Positions 49,752 to 58,264 are shown, numbered from the stretch's first letter. The stretch is 64,000 nucleotides of DNA from Paracidovorax sp031843945 (GCF_031843945.1 NZ_JAVTJJ010000010.1:62001-126000); one strand, 5' to 3'. A program made the numbers and translations. The notes: generated by a model from the sequence alone, not told the origin.

Positions 49752-50399
49752 TCAGTCGCGGTGGATGGGCAGGCCCACCAGGCGTTCGAGTTCGGCATGG
49801 TCGATGCCGTCGACGGCGTCGATGAAAACCAGGCCGTCGGGCGTGCAGGCCAGGGTGGCCAGGTCGCTGTAGATGCGCTTGACGCAGCCGATGCCGGTCA
49901 GCGGGTAAGTGCACTGCGGCACGATCTTGGACTGGCCCTGCTTGGTCAGCAGATCCATCATCACCCACGTCTGCTTGGCGCCGATGGCCAGGTCCATGGC
50001 GCCGCCCACGGCGGGAATGGCGCCGGGCTCGCCGGTGCTCCAGTTGGCCAGGTCGCCCGTGGCCGACACCTGGAAGGCGCCCAGCACGCAGATATCCAGA
50101 TGACCGCCGCGCATCATGGCGAAGCTGTCGGCATGGTGAAAGTACGCCCCGCCCGCCAGCAGCGTGACGGGCTGCTTGCCGGCATTGGTCAGGTCGTAGT
50201 CCTCCAGCCCCGCAGCCGGCGCCGGGCCCATGCCCAGAATGCCGTTCTCGCTGTGCAGGATGACCTCGCGGCCGGCCGGAATATGGTTGGCCACCAGCGT
50301 CGGCTGGCCGATGCCCAGGTTCACGTAGGCGCCTTCGTGAATGTCTTGCGCCACCCGGCGGGCCAATTCGTCTTTGCTTCTCTTTTGATAGCTGCTCAC
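49752..50399 (-). CDS. pcaJ: 3-oxoadipate CoA-transferase subunit B
   Basis: A 215-aa CoA-transferase beta subunit. Features are NLGIGQPTLVANHIP, the catalytic Glu region SENGILGMGPAP and GGHLDICVLGAFQVS. The GTG at 50399 is chosen because AAGGA lies six bases before it and the family N-terminus begins with YQKRSKDELARRVAQDI; an upstream in-frame ATG (50432) would add residues encoded only by a palindromic repeat. Both the Shine-Dalgarno and GTG are within that repeat. Confidence 0.92.
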   Translation of the reverse strand: MSSYQKRSKDELARRVAQDIHEGAYVNLGIGQPTLVANHIPAGREVILHSENGILGMGPAPAAGLEDYDLTNAGKQPVTLLAGGAYFHHADSFAMMRGGHLDICVLGAFQVSATGDLANWSTGEPGAIPAVGGAMDLAIGAKQTWVMMDLLTKQGQSKIVPQCTYPLTGIGCVKRIYSDLATLACTPDGLVFIDAVDGIDHAELERLVGLPIHRD

Positions 50400-50439
50400 G
50401 CTTATTCCTTGGGCGCTAGAGGCCAATTTCATTCAAAAT
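50384..50439. repeat. Palindromic repeat, copy 8 (pcaI-pcaJ junction)
   Basis: GATAGCTGCTCACGCTTATTCC-type half, then GGGCGCTAGAGGCC and AATTTCATTCAAAATC, the same ends as copy 5 and copy 10. It fills the entire pcaI-pcaJ gap and enters the first codons of pcaJ. Confidence 0.82.
50391..50410 (-). promoter_or_regulatory. Repeat-borne ribosome binding site of pcaJ
   Basis: On the minus strand the repeat reads AAGGA-ATAAGC-GTG, a good Shine-Dalgarno with six-base spacing to the GTG at 50399. This placement decides the pcaJ start. Confidence 0.6.
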
Positions 50440-51140
50440 CAGACTGATTGCTTAAGACCCGCCGCCTGCGTGGCGGTGCGCTCGATGCGCACGAGCTGGC
50501 TCACGTAGATGCCGGGGGTGACGATGGCCTCCGGGTCCAACGCCCCCAGTTCGACGATCTCGTGCACCGTGGCGATGGTCTTCTTGGCAGCGGTGGCCAT
50601 CACCGGGCCGAAGTTGCGGGCCGACATGCGATAGGTGAGGTTGCCCCAGCGGTCGCCCCGCTCGGCCTTGATCAGCGCCACGTCGCCATGGATGGGGTAC
50701 TCCAGCACGTAGTGGCGGCCGTTGATCTCGCGCGTCTCTTTACCCTTGGCCAGGTCGGTGCCGTAGGCCGTGGGGCAGAAGAAAGCGCCAATGCCGGCGC
50801 CGGCAGCGCGCATGCGCTCGGCCAGATTGCCCTGGGGCACCAGTTCCAGCTCCAATTGGCCGCTGCGGTACAGCTCGTCGAACACCCAGCTGTCGGCTTG
50901 GCGCGGAAAGCTGCACATGATCTTGCGCACCAGCCCGGCCTTGAGCAGCGCGGCCAGGCCGACGTCGCCGTTGCCGGCGTTGTTGTTCACCACGGTGAGG
51001 TCGCGTGCACCGCGCTCGATGAGCCCGTCGATGAGTTCGCCGGGAATGCCGGCCGTGCCGAAGCCGCCGATCAGCACCGTGGCGCCGTCCTGAACGCCCG
51101 ACAGCGCCTGGGCTATCGAATCCGCAATCTTGTTGATCAT
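50439..51140 (-). CDS. pcaI: 3-oxoadipate CoA-transferase subunit A
   Basis: A 233-aa CoA-transferase alpha subunit, transferring CoA from succinyl-CoA to 3-oxoadipate with PcaJ. Signatures are GATVLIGGFGTAGIPGELID, VVNNNAGNGDVGLAALLKAG and ALIKAERGDRWGNLTYR. The ATG at 51140 begins the family N-terminus MINKIADSIAQAL. First gene of the minus-strand operon, facing the divergent IclR regulator across a 109-bp gap. Confidence 0.95.
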   Translation of the reverse strand: MINKIADSIAQALSGVQDGATVLIGGFGTAGIPGELIDGLIERGARDLTVVNNNAGNGDVGLAALLKAGLVRKIMCSFPRQADSWVFDELYRSGQLELELVPQGNLAERMRAAGAGIGAFFCPTAYGTDLAKGKETREINGRHYVLEYPIHGDVALIKAERGDRWGNLTYRMSARNFGPVMATAAKKTIATVHEIVELGALDPEAIVTPGIYVSQLVRIERTATQAAGLKQSV

Positions 51141-51195
51141 GTGTCTGCCCGACTGGGGGTGAAAATCCCGATGCCGCTTTTCTGCCGAATCGAGA

Positions 51196-51232
51196 AAATG
51201 TTCGTATATAGAACAAATGTTCGTATAAAGAA
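51196..51232. promoter_or_regulatory. Two-unit operator between pcaI and the IclR regulator
   Basis: Two adjacent direct repeats with 19-bp period: AAATGTTCGTATATAGAAC (51196-51214) and AAATGTTCGTATAAAGAA (51215-51232). The first also contains GTTC-N7-GAAC. They are likely binding sites of the divergent IclR-type regulator and overlap a TATAAA-like -10 element. Confidence 0.75.
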
Positions 51233-51249
51233 TTTTAGAATGAATCTCC

Positions 51250-52053
51250 ATGGATGACACCCCCTCTGACGTCGGTACTAACCCTAGGCCGGGCGACAGC
51301 TATGTGCAGTCGTTCGCACGCGGTCTGGAGGTGATTCGCTCGTTCAGCGCCACTGCGCCGCAGCAGACGCTGAGCGAAGTGGCGACCGCCACGGGCCTGA
51401 CACGCGCGGGCGCCCGGCGCATCCTGCTCACGCTGCAGACGCTGGGCTATGTGGAGAGCGACGGCAAGTTCTTCTGCCTGACGCCGCGCATCCTGGACCT
51501 AGGCTTCGCCTACCTGTCTTCCATGCCCATCTGGGATTTGGCCGAGCCGGTGATGGAATCGCTGGTAGACCGGGTGCACGAGTCGTGCTCGGCCGCCGTG
51601 CTGGACGAGCACGACATCGTCTATGTGCTGCGCGTGCACACCCACAAGATCATGAGCACCAACCTGGGCGTGGGCTCACGCCTGCCGGCGTTCTGGACGT
51701 CGCTGGGCCGCGTGCTGCTGGCGGCCCTGCCCGAGGACGCCATGCGTGCGCGCCTGGCGCAAGTGCCCCGCCGGGCGTTCACGCCGCACACGGCGCTGGA
51801 CGACGACACGCTGCTGGCGCGCATCGCCCAGGCCCGCCAGCAAGGCTGGTGCCTGGTGAACCAGGAACTGGAAGAAGGGCTGATCTCCATCGCCGCGCCC
51901 TTGAAGAACCGCGCCGGGCATACGGTGGCGGCGCTGAATATCAGCGGCCAGGCCAACCGCACCAGCGCCGAGATGATGCAAGAGCAACTGCTGCCTGCTT
52001 TGCTGGAGGCATCGCAGGCGATCTCACGCACGCTGGGTACGCGGCGGCGGTAG
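51250..52053 (+). CDS. pcaR: IclR-family regulator of the beta-ketoadipate pathway (PcaR/PcaU/PobR group)
   Basis: A 267-aa regulator with N-terminal winged helix (SFARGLEVIRSFSATAPQQT, LSEVATATGLTRAGARRILL) and an IclR effector domain (about 95-260). The PcaR/PcaU/PobR subgroup is suggested by YVQSFARGLEVI, GRVLLAALPEDAM and QGWCLVNQELEEGLISIAAP. It is divergent from pcaI with a repeated operator between. The likely effector is 3-oxoadipate or an aromatic acid; activator or repressor mode is not visible. Confidence 0.9.
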   Translation: MDDTPSDVGTNPRPGDSYVQSFARGLEVIRSFSATAPQQTLSEVATATGLTRAGARRILLTLQTLGYVESDGKFFCLTPRILDLGFAYLSSMPIWDLAEPVMESLVDRVHESCSAAVLDEHDIVYVLRVHTHKIMSTNLGVGSRLPAFWTSLGRVLLAALPEDAMRARLAQVPRRAFTPHTALDDDTLLARIAQARQQGWCLVNQELEEGLISIAAPLKNRAGHTVAALNISGQANRTSAEMMQEQLLPALLEASQAISRTLGTRRR

Positions 52054-52059
52054 ATCGCC

Positions 52060-52974
52060 TCAGCCGCTGATGGGCAGCACCCTATCGCCGTCCGCCGGGC
52101 GGCAGCCCTCGGCCATCGGCGTCCAGCCCCGGTGCACGACCACGTGCTGGCCGTCGTGGCAGAACTCGGTGCGCTCGGCCTGCGGCAGCCGCTGGCGCAC
52201 GAAGGTTTCCAGGCTGGCGGGCAGGCTGACGCGCAGTTGCATGGCGTAGCGGTCTTCTTCCGGGTGGTCACGCAGGTGGATCAGCGGCACGAAGCCGGCG
52301 GCGAACATCAGCCAGTGCGAATCCACATGGACCGGCTCGGGCGCATAACCCGCATCACGCAGCCAGCCTTGCGCGCGGGCGCGCAGGTCGTCGCCATCGG
52401 GCAGGTCGCCCCACGCGGTGGCCAGCAGTTCGACCACCCACTGGTTGCAGTTCTGGAAGTCGAGCCCGAAGGCATAGGCGTTGGCGCTGTAGCGAGCCGA
52501 CAGCAGGCGCAGCGCGCGCGGCGTGTCCAGCAGCGTGGCGCGCACCTCGGCCGCTGCTGCATCGGGCAGCGGCACGATGGAGACGTAGCCCTGCGCCGGG
52601 TTGTCCACGCCCATGATGAAGCCGGCCACGCCCTGGTCATACAGGCGCGGGCGGCCTTCGTCGCAGGCGTAGTACAACTGGCGCGCGCTCCAGGCGCCGC
52701 GCTCGTCACGCCAGGCGATGGCGGCATGCGAATAGCGAATGCCAAAGCGCGACAGGTCCAGCCCCGAGCGGCTGATGAGCACCGCCTGCGCCGAGGTCTC
52801 GGCCAGCGCGGTGCGCACCACGCCGGCAAATTGCAACAGCCGGGCCTGCTCGGGCGCGGTGAGCGGCTGGGTGCGACCGCAGAACTGCGCGCCGCCGGCA
52901 TGGGCGGCCCCGGCGGCGGCGGCGCTCAAGGCCAGCGCAGCCCCCCAGTGGCACAGCAGACGCCGCAGCGTCAC
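52060..52974 (-). CDS. DUF2145 family exported protein
   Basis: A 304-aa protein with a signal peptide (HWGAALALSAAAAGAAHA) and a DUF2145 domain: QFCGRTQPLTAPEQARLLQF, FGIRYSHAAIAWRDE and FQNCNQWVVELLATAWG (a Cys-Asn pattern recalling papain-like NlpC/P60 peptidases). The start is a GTG at 52974 overlapping the upstream stop. No function is established. Confidence 0.78.
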   Translation of the reverse strand: MTLRRLLCHWGAALALSAAAAGAAHAGGAQFCGRTQPLTAPEQARLLQFAGVVRTALAETSAQAVLISRSGLDLSRFGIRYSHAAIAWRDERGAWSARQLYYACDEGRPRLYDQGVAGFIMGVDNPAQGYVSIVPLPDAAAAEVRATLLDTPRALRLLSARYSANAYAFGLDFQNCNQWVVELLATAWGDLPDGDDLRARAQGWLRDAGYAPEPVHVDSHWLMFAAGFVPLIHLRDHPEEDRYAMQLRVSLPASLETFVRQRLPQAERTEFCHDGQHVVVHRGWTPMAEGCRPADGDRVLPISG

Positions 52975-53432
52975 GAAGCGCGGCCCACCCGGCGCGGCTC
53001 CAGCTCGCCGTACCAGTCGTCGGCCAGCACCAGGAAGAAGGGCTCGCGCGTGTCGGCGCGGGCGAACTCGATGCCCCACTCTCGCTGGCCGGCACGGATG
53101 GCGTCGCCACGCGCCAGGCGCTGGGGCCTGAACACGGCGGCTGGCAGGTCCAGCACCAGGCGTTGGGCGGCATCGGTCTCCATCGTCACGCGCACGAAGC
53201 CGTCGCGCCCGGGAGCCTCGGCCACGTCGGTGATGCGGTAGTCGGCATCGGCCGTCTTCCTGTCGCCGCTGGAGCTGTTGCTGGAGCCGTTGAGCGAGTC
53301 GGAAACGCTGCCGCTGGAGGCGGAGCCAGCACTGGATGCGGAGGAGGTGAAGCTGTCGGCATGCGCGGCGAGCGGCATACACAGCACGGCGCCCAGGCAC
53401 AGGGCGCAGCGGAAATTCGTCAGAAGATTCAT
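52971..53432 (-). CDS. Ser-rich exported protein of unknown function
   Basis: A 153-aa protein with a signal peptide (CLGAVLCMPLAAHA), a 35-residue Ser/Gly-rich linker (SSASSAGSASSGSVSDSLNG) and a small C-terminal domain (RITDVAEAPGRDGFVRVTME, RQREWGIEF-like core). It is upstream of and coupled to the DUF2145 gene, so both products probably work together at the envelope. Confidence 0.7.
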   Translation of the reverse strand: MNLLTNFRCALCLGAVLCMPLAAHADSFTSSASSAGSASSGSVSDSLNGSSNSSSGDRKTADADYRITDVAEAPGRDGFVRVTMETDAAQRLVLDLPAAVFRPQRLARGDAIRAGQREWGIEFARADTREPFFLVLADDWYGELEPRRVGRAS

Positions 53433-53518
53433 GGGTTCAAGGCTCCAGGGATTGCGCCCGTATTGTTGACGCAACGGTGCAACGTTCGCAGCAGTCGGTC
53501 CGCCCCCTCACCGACGCG

Positions 53519-53537
53519 ATGGCAATCCAATTGCCAT
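53519..53537. promoter_or_regulatory. Palindrome upstream of the TetR gene
   Basis: ATGGCAAT-CCA-ATTGCCAT, 8-bp perfect arms with a 3-bp spacer, located between the divergent Ser-rich protein gene and the TetR gene. A plausible operator for that regulator. Confidence 0.6.
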
Positions 53538-53609
53538 GGGAAGTGCGTACAGTGCGATCCGTCATCAGCGCAAGGGGCGCCACAGCCTCCCAAAGAACAG
53601 AAAGAGACA

Positions 53610-54230
53610 ATGAAAGTCCGCACAGAAGCCCGCCGTACCGCCATCCTGGAAGAGGCGGCCCGGCTGTTCCAGGAAGCGGGTTACGAGCGCGCATCCATGA
53701 ATGAACTGGCCCGCCGCTGCGGCGGCTCGAAAGCCACGCTCTACGGCTATTTCTCGTCCAAGGAAGCGCTGTTCGTGGCGGTGGTGCGCGCCATCGCCAC
53801 CCAGCATCTGTCCGACGCCGTGGTGGAAATGCAGCAGTCTGCCCAGGGCGACAGGGCGCTGCCCGAGTTGCTGACCCGGTTCGGTGAACGCATGCTGGCC
53901 GTGCTGACGCACGACGCCAGCGCCTTGGCGGTCTACCGCATGGTCGTGGGCGAGGCCGGGCATTCCAACGTGGGCCAGCTGTTCTACGAGGCCGGCCCGG
54001 CGCAATCGATTCAGGCGCTCGCCGGCGTGATGGCGCAGGCTGTCGAGCGCGGTCAGCTCAAGCCTTGGCCGCCGCGCGTGCTGGCATTGCAGTTTCTGGC
54101 GCTGGTGACCACCGAAACCGAAGAGCGCGTCTACCAGACCAACCCGCCGCCCCTGGCGACCGAAGAGATCAGCGCCATGGTGGAACGCGCGGTGGCGCTT
54201 TTTCTCGGCGGGGCAGCGGCCAGCCAGTGA
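53610..54230 (+). CDS. TetR/AcrR family regulator
   Basis: A 206-aa regulator: helix-turn-helix (AILEEAARLFQEAGYERASM, ARRCGGSKATLYGYFSSKEA) and an all-helical ligand domain. AAAGAG lies a few bases before the ATG at 53610. Divergent from the Ser-rich/DUF2145 pair, with the ATGGCAAT palindrome between, so it may control that pair; no efflux genes are adjacent. Confidence 0.88.
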   Translation: MKVRTEARRTAILEEAARLFQEAGYERASMNELARRCGGSKATLYGYFSSKEALFVAVVRAIATQHLSDAVVEMQQSAQGDRALPELLTRFGERMLAVLTHDASALAVYRMVVGEAGHSNVGQLFYEAGPAQSIQALAGVMAQAVERGQLKPWPPRVLALQFLALVTTETEERVYQTNPPPLATEEISAMVERAVALFLGGAAASQ

Positions 54231-54305
54231 AGGCCCGCCAGTCAGCCTGAATCGTCCGCAATAACAGCGCAGCAGGCGCCCTATCGCGTGCTACGCTCAT
54301 TGCCC

Positions 54306-54740
54306 ATGTTCAACCCCTCCCAAGCCGACGTCAGGCGCTTTTTCTGCGCCGTGCACGCCAAAAGCCAAGCCGGCTTGCCCATGGAAGCCATCGAGACGCT
54401 GGCCAGCCTGTGGATCGACGAGCACCCTGAATACCACGCCGACCTGGCCGACGTGAATGCCGCCCTGGCGCGCAATTACGACGAGACGCCCGGCCAGACC
54501 AACCCGTTCCTGCACCTGTCGATGCACCTGTCGATCAGCGAGCAGTGCAGCATCGACCAGCCCCGCGGCATTCGGCAGGCGGTCGAGCTGCTGGCCGCGC
54601 GCCTCGATTCGCTACACGACGCCCACCACGCCGCCATGGATTGCCTGGGCGAGATGCTGTGGCAAAGCCAGCGCTCCGGCCGCCCGCCCGATGGCGACGC
54701 CTACATCGCCTGCATGCAGCGGCGCGCCACGCGCGACTGA
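54306..54740 (+). CDS. DUF1841 family protein
   Basis: A 144-aa soluble helical protein beginning MFNPSQADVRRFFCAVHAKS with HPEYHADLADVNAALAR and NPFLHLSMHLSISEQCSIDQ, as in the DUF1841 family of betaproteobacteria and gammaproteobacteria. His-rich segments might bind metal, but no function is known. Confidence 0.82.
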   Translation: MFNPSQADVRRFFCAVHAKSQAGLPMEAIETLASLWIDEHPEYHADLADVNAALARNYDETPGQTNPFLHLSMHLSISEQCSIDQPRGIRQAVELLAARLDSLHDAHHAAMDCLGEMLWQSQRSGRPPDGDAYIACMQRRATRD

Positions 54741-54760
54741 TGCTTTTTTGCCAAAAACCT

Positions 54761-54821
54761 GAATTGCTATTATTTAAATAGCATAAAACCTTTTATAGAC
54801 AAGCGCTACAGGCCAAAATGA
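54761..54821. repeat. Palindromic repeat, copy 9 (diverged)
   Basis: AATTGCTATTATTTAAATAGC, then TTTTATAGACAAGCGCTACAGGCC, sharing both ends with the family but with only one GCGCT arm conserved. Between DUF1841 and the GGDEF-EAL gene. Confidence 0.65.
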
Positions 54822-54886
54822 TCTTGATTACCGGTACTCCACCGACCGCATTGGCCAGGCCTGGCCATCGTCTGGCCGGCCACTGA

Positions 54887-57433
54887 ATGCCGCGCCGCTG
54901 GCAGCCCTCCCTGCGCACGGCCATCGCCGTGCCGATGGCGTTGCTGTTCGGCGGCACAGTGGCGCTGATGGCCCTGAGCCAGCACCGGCAGATCCACGGC
55001 CTGATCGACCAGGAAAGCGTGCGGCTGCTCAACGCAGTGACGTCCACGTCGCAAGGCCGGCTGGCCGCCTACCTGGAGGCGCCCTATCAAATCCAGCGCT
55101 CCCTGGCCGACACCATTGCACGGCAGCAGCTCTACCAACCGGGCGACGTGCGGCCGGTGGCAGACTATCTGAGGGCCGTGTTTCCCAACCGCTACGGAGA
55201 ATTCGACCAGGTCGGTCTGCTCGGCTTTGGCGGGCGTGACAACACCTACGCAGCCCTGCGGCGCGACGACGGCTTCCGGCTCATCCTGCAAGACCGGTCC
55301 ACCCAGGGGCTGATGCATATCCATGCCGGCGCAGACACCATGCAGCTGACCAGCGCACTCGCCGGCTTCGACCCCACGAAGCGGCCCTGGTACTTGGCTG
55401 CGATCCAGGCCGGGGGCACCGCCTGGTCACCCATCTACACCACCGCCAGCGAACGCGGCGACGTGATCATCTCGGCCTCCACCCCGGTCGTAGTGGGCCA
55501 GGAAACGGTGGGCGTGGTCAGTGCCGATGTGCGGCTCGACTCACTGCAGCGCTTTCTGCACGACGAACCGCTGCGCGGCAAGGGCACGCTGTTCATCACC
55601 GAACCGGACGGCCTGCTGGTGGCACAGAGCGATCCGGCGCTCATCGTGGGCGAGCGCATCAGCCAGTCGCAGCTGTCGCCCCGCACGCGCTTGCAGGCTG
55701 CGCAAAGCACCAGCCCGCTGGTGCGCGCCGCGGCAGCCCAGCTGGCCGACGCCAGCGCACGTGGCGGCAGCTTTCAACTGGTGCACGACGGTGCGCTCTA
55801 CTACGGGCGCATTTCGCCATTTGCCGGCGTGCACGGACTCGACTGGCGCATCGTCGTGCTGCTGCCCGAGTCCGACCTGCTGGGCGACACCCGCGACCGG
55901 CTGCGCGCCTGGACGGTCGCTGCCGTGCTCGGCTCGGTGCTGGCGCTGCTGCTGGCGCTCTGGGCGGTAGAGCGCGTTGCGCGCCCGATTCTGCAAACGG
56001 CGGAAGCGGCCAACCGGCTCGCGCAGGGGGACTGGTCGGCGGGCTCGGCCCTGCTGACCCAGCCCGATCGGCTGCGCGAAACCGCCGCGCTCTCGCAGGC
56101 ATTCAACCGCATGGCGCAGCGGCTGCAGCAGTCGTTCGAGCAGTTGCAAGACCAATTGCTGACCGACCAGCTCACCGGCCTGCTGACCCGGCGCGGCCTG
56201 CTGGAGCGCGCGCAATGGCAGGGGGAACGCACCGTGGCGTTGACGCTGATCGGGCTGGACGCGTTTCGCGCCATCAACGACAGCGTCGGCTTTACCACCG
56301 CAAACCAGCTGCTGCAGGCCGTGGGCGACCGCCTGAAGGGCCGGCTACCCGAGCCGCTCTTGATCGCCCGCGTGGCGGGTGATGAGTTCGCCGTGCTGCA
56401 TCTGGGCGTGGAAAGCCTGTCGGACCAGGCCATCGGCAAGGCCGTGCAGAACCTGTTCACCACGCCGTTTTCAGCGGGTGACGACGAGCTGCTGTTGAGC
56501 GCATCGGTCGGCGTGGTCGGTGGGGCGCTGCGCAGTGTCGACCTGCCCGAGTGGCTGCGCCAGGCCAGCATTGCTCTGGGCGAGGCCAAGAGTAGCGGGC
56601 GCAACCAGTGCGTGGTGTTCGAAGCGCCGATGATGGAGCGGTCGGTCGATCGCTCCCGCATGGTCACCGAAGTGCGGCAGGGGCTGGAAAAAGAGCAATT
56701 CCTGGTGCACTACCAGCCCATCGTCGACCTGACCACCGGCCGGGTCACTGGCGCTGAAGCGCTCGCACGCTGGAATCACCCCACGCGCGGAATGGTGTCG
56801 CCCGGCGTCTTCATTCCCATAGCGGAAGAGTCCGGCCTGATCTTGCCGCTGGGCGAATGGGTGCTGCGCCATGCCACGCAGGCCATTGCCCAGCGCCTGG
56901 GCTCGCTGCCGCCCGACTTCAACCTGCACGTGAACGTGTCGGCGCGGCAGTTGATCCAGTCGGACTTCACCACGCTGCTCAAACAGGCGCTGCGTGCCAG
57001 CGGCCTGCCGCCCGGCCAGCTGACGCTGGAGCTGACAGAGTCGCAGCGCATCAGCGACGACGATGCCAGCGCGCGGGCGCGGCTGACGACCCTGCGCGCC
57101 ATGGGCGTGAAGATCGCCATCGACGACTTCGGCACCGGCTATTCGTCGCTCACCTACCTGGCCGACCTGCCCTTCGACTGCCTGAAAGTGGACCAGCGCT
57201 TCGTGCGCACGCTGCTGCAGACGCCCCAGGACGCGGCCATCGTTGTGTCGGTGCTCAGCCTGGCGCGCGGGCTGGGCGTGACCGTGGTGGCCGAAGGCGT
57301 GGAGTCGCAGGCCCAGGCCAGCCGCCTGCGCGAGCTGAACTGCAACGCCGCACAAGGCTACTGCTTTGGCTACCCGGCGCCGCTGGACGAGCTGGATCTA
57401 TCGACCCGCAGCATCGCGGCACCACCGGCCTGA
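54887..57433 (+). CDS. Cache-HAMP-GGDEF-EAL c-di-GMP signalling protein
   Basis: An 848-aa membrane protein: N-terminal helix, double-Cache periplasmic sensor (about 35-320), second helix (VAAVLGSVLALLLALWAV), HAMP (about 355-415), GGDEF and EAL domains. The cyclase signature is AGDEF rather than GGDEF, so diguanylate cyclase activity may be weak or absent. The EAL domain keeps GAEALARWNHP, DDFGTGYSSLTYL and AEGVESQAQ, so phosphodiesterase activity is likely. The ligand sensed by Cache is unknown. Confidence 0.9.
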   Translation: MPRRWQPSLRTAIAVPMALLFGGTVALMALSQHRQIHGLIDQESVRLLNAVTSTSQGRLAAYLEAPYQIQRSLADTIARQQLYQPGDVRPVADYLRAVFPNRYGEFDQVGLLGFGGRDNTYAALRRDDGFRLILQDRSTQGLMHIHAGADTMQLTSALAGFDPTKRPWYLAAIQAGGTAWSPIYTTASERGDVIISASTPVVVGQETVGVVSADVRLDSLQRFLHDEPLRGKGTLFITEPDGLLVAQSDPALIVGERISQSQLSPRTRLQAAQSTSPLVRAAAAQLADASARGGSFQLVHDGALYYGRISPFAGVHGLDWRIVVLLPESDLLGDTRDRLRAWTVAAVLGSVLALLLALWAVERVARPILQTAEAANRLAQGDWSAGSALLTQPDRLRETAALSQAFNRMAQRLQQSFEQLQDQLLTDQLTGLLTRRGLLERAQWQGERTVALTLIGLDAFRAINDSVGFTTANQLLQAVGDRLKGRLPEPLLIARVAGDEFAVLHLGVESLSDQAIGKAVQNLFTTPFSAGDDELLLSASVGVVGGALRSVDLPEWLRQASIALGEAKSSGRNQCVVFEAPMMERSVDRSRMVTEVRQGLEKEQFLVHYQPIVDLTTGRVTGAEALARWNHPTRGMVSPGVFIPIAEESGLILPLGEWVLRHATQAIAQRLGSLPPDFNLHVNVSARQLIQSDFTTLLKQALRASGLPPGQLTLELTESQRISDDDASARARLTTLRAMGVKIAIDDFGTGYSSLTYLADLPFDCLKVDQRFVRTLLQTPQDAAIVVSVLSLARGLGVTVVAEGVESQAQASRLRELNCNAAQGYCFGYPAPLDELDLSTRSIAAPPA

Positions 57434-57496
57434 TTCAGCACCAGGAAAAAAGGCCCGGAAAACCGCGCCTTGGAGCAGTGGCAAAAAGCGGTGCTC

Positions 57497-58165
57497 TCAG
57501 CGGAAGCGCGACTGCGGCACCACCTGCAGATCGCCGTCCAGCGAACCGATGTAGCCAGCCATAGCCTTCAGCTCGGCATTCGTGAACTGCTTGGCGACTC
57601 CCGCCATGATGGCGTTCGAGCGACCCAGGTTGGGGTTCTTGTCGGCCTTGTAAGACTTGAGCGCCACATACAGATAGTCGGCATGCTGGCCGGCGATCTT
57701 CGGGTAGGCCGGGTCGATGGGCTTGGCGAAGTTGTCGCCATGGCAGGAAACGCAGGCGCCCTTTTGCAGCAGCGCCGCCACCTGCACGCTGGGTTCGCGG
57801 CGGGGCTTGGCGGGAAGTTCGACCGGTGCGGCGGACTGGCGATGTGCGGAGTAGTAGGCAGACACGTCGGCAATGTCCTGCTCGGTCAGCGAGTCGGCAA
57901 TGCCGCGCATGGTGGGATGGCGGCGGTCGCCCTTTTGGTAGGCCTCCAGCGCCAGAGAGAGGTAGCGCGCGCCCTGGCCGGAAATCATGGGCACGCGGTG
58001 CACTTCAGGAAAGCTCGCCTGATAGCCCGGAATGCCGTGGCAGCCGATGCACATGGCGATCTTCTTTTCGCCCGCCTGCGCATCGCCTTCGGTCTCCTGC
58101 GCAAACGCCCCGCCCGTCGCACAAGCGACAAGCAGGCTGTATATCGTGGTCCGTATTTTGTTCAT
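57497..58165 (-). CDS. Diheme cytochrome c (c4-like)
   Basis: A 222-aa periplasmic protein: signal peptide ending GGAFA, two class I cytochrome c domains with CIGCHG (about residue 39) and CVSCHG (about 139), each with distal Met candidates (PMISGQGARYL, NAIMAGVAKQ). Cytochrome c4-type proteins donate electrons to terminal oxidases, consistent with the aa3 oxidase encoded in this window, though not linked to it. Confidence 0.92.
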   Translation of the reverse strand: MNKIRTTIYSLLVACATGGAFAQETEGDAQAGEKKIAMCIGCHGIPGYQASFPEVHRVPMISGQGARYLSLALEAYQKGDRRHPTMRGIADSLTEQDIADVSAYYSAHRQSAAPVELPAKPRREPSVQVAALLQKGACVSCHGDNFAKPIDPAYPKIAGQHADYLYVALKSYKADKNPNLGRSNAIMAGVAKQFTNAELKAMAGYIGSLDGDLQVVPQSRFR

Positions 58166-58264
58166 TTTGCGCGCACAATCCCGTGGTGGTTGTCTCTCTA
58201 ATATGAAGAATTATAGGAGGGGGCCTGCCCTCTGTTTCATCAACGATTACCCTATTCACGGCCC

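Noticed and set aside
50400..50432. ATG at 50432 as pcaJ start
   Set aside because: The extra residues are encoded entirely by the palindromic repeat and no Shine-Dalgarno precedes it; GTG at 50399 fits the family.
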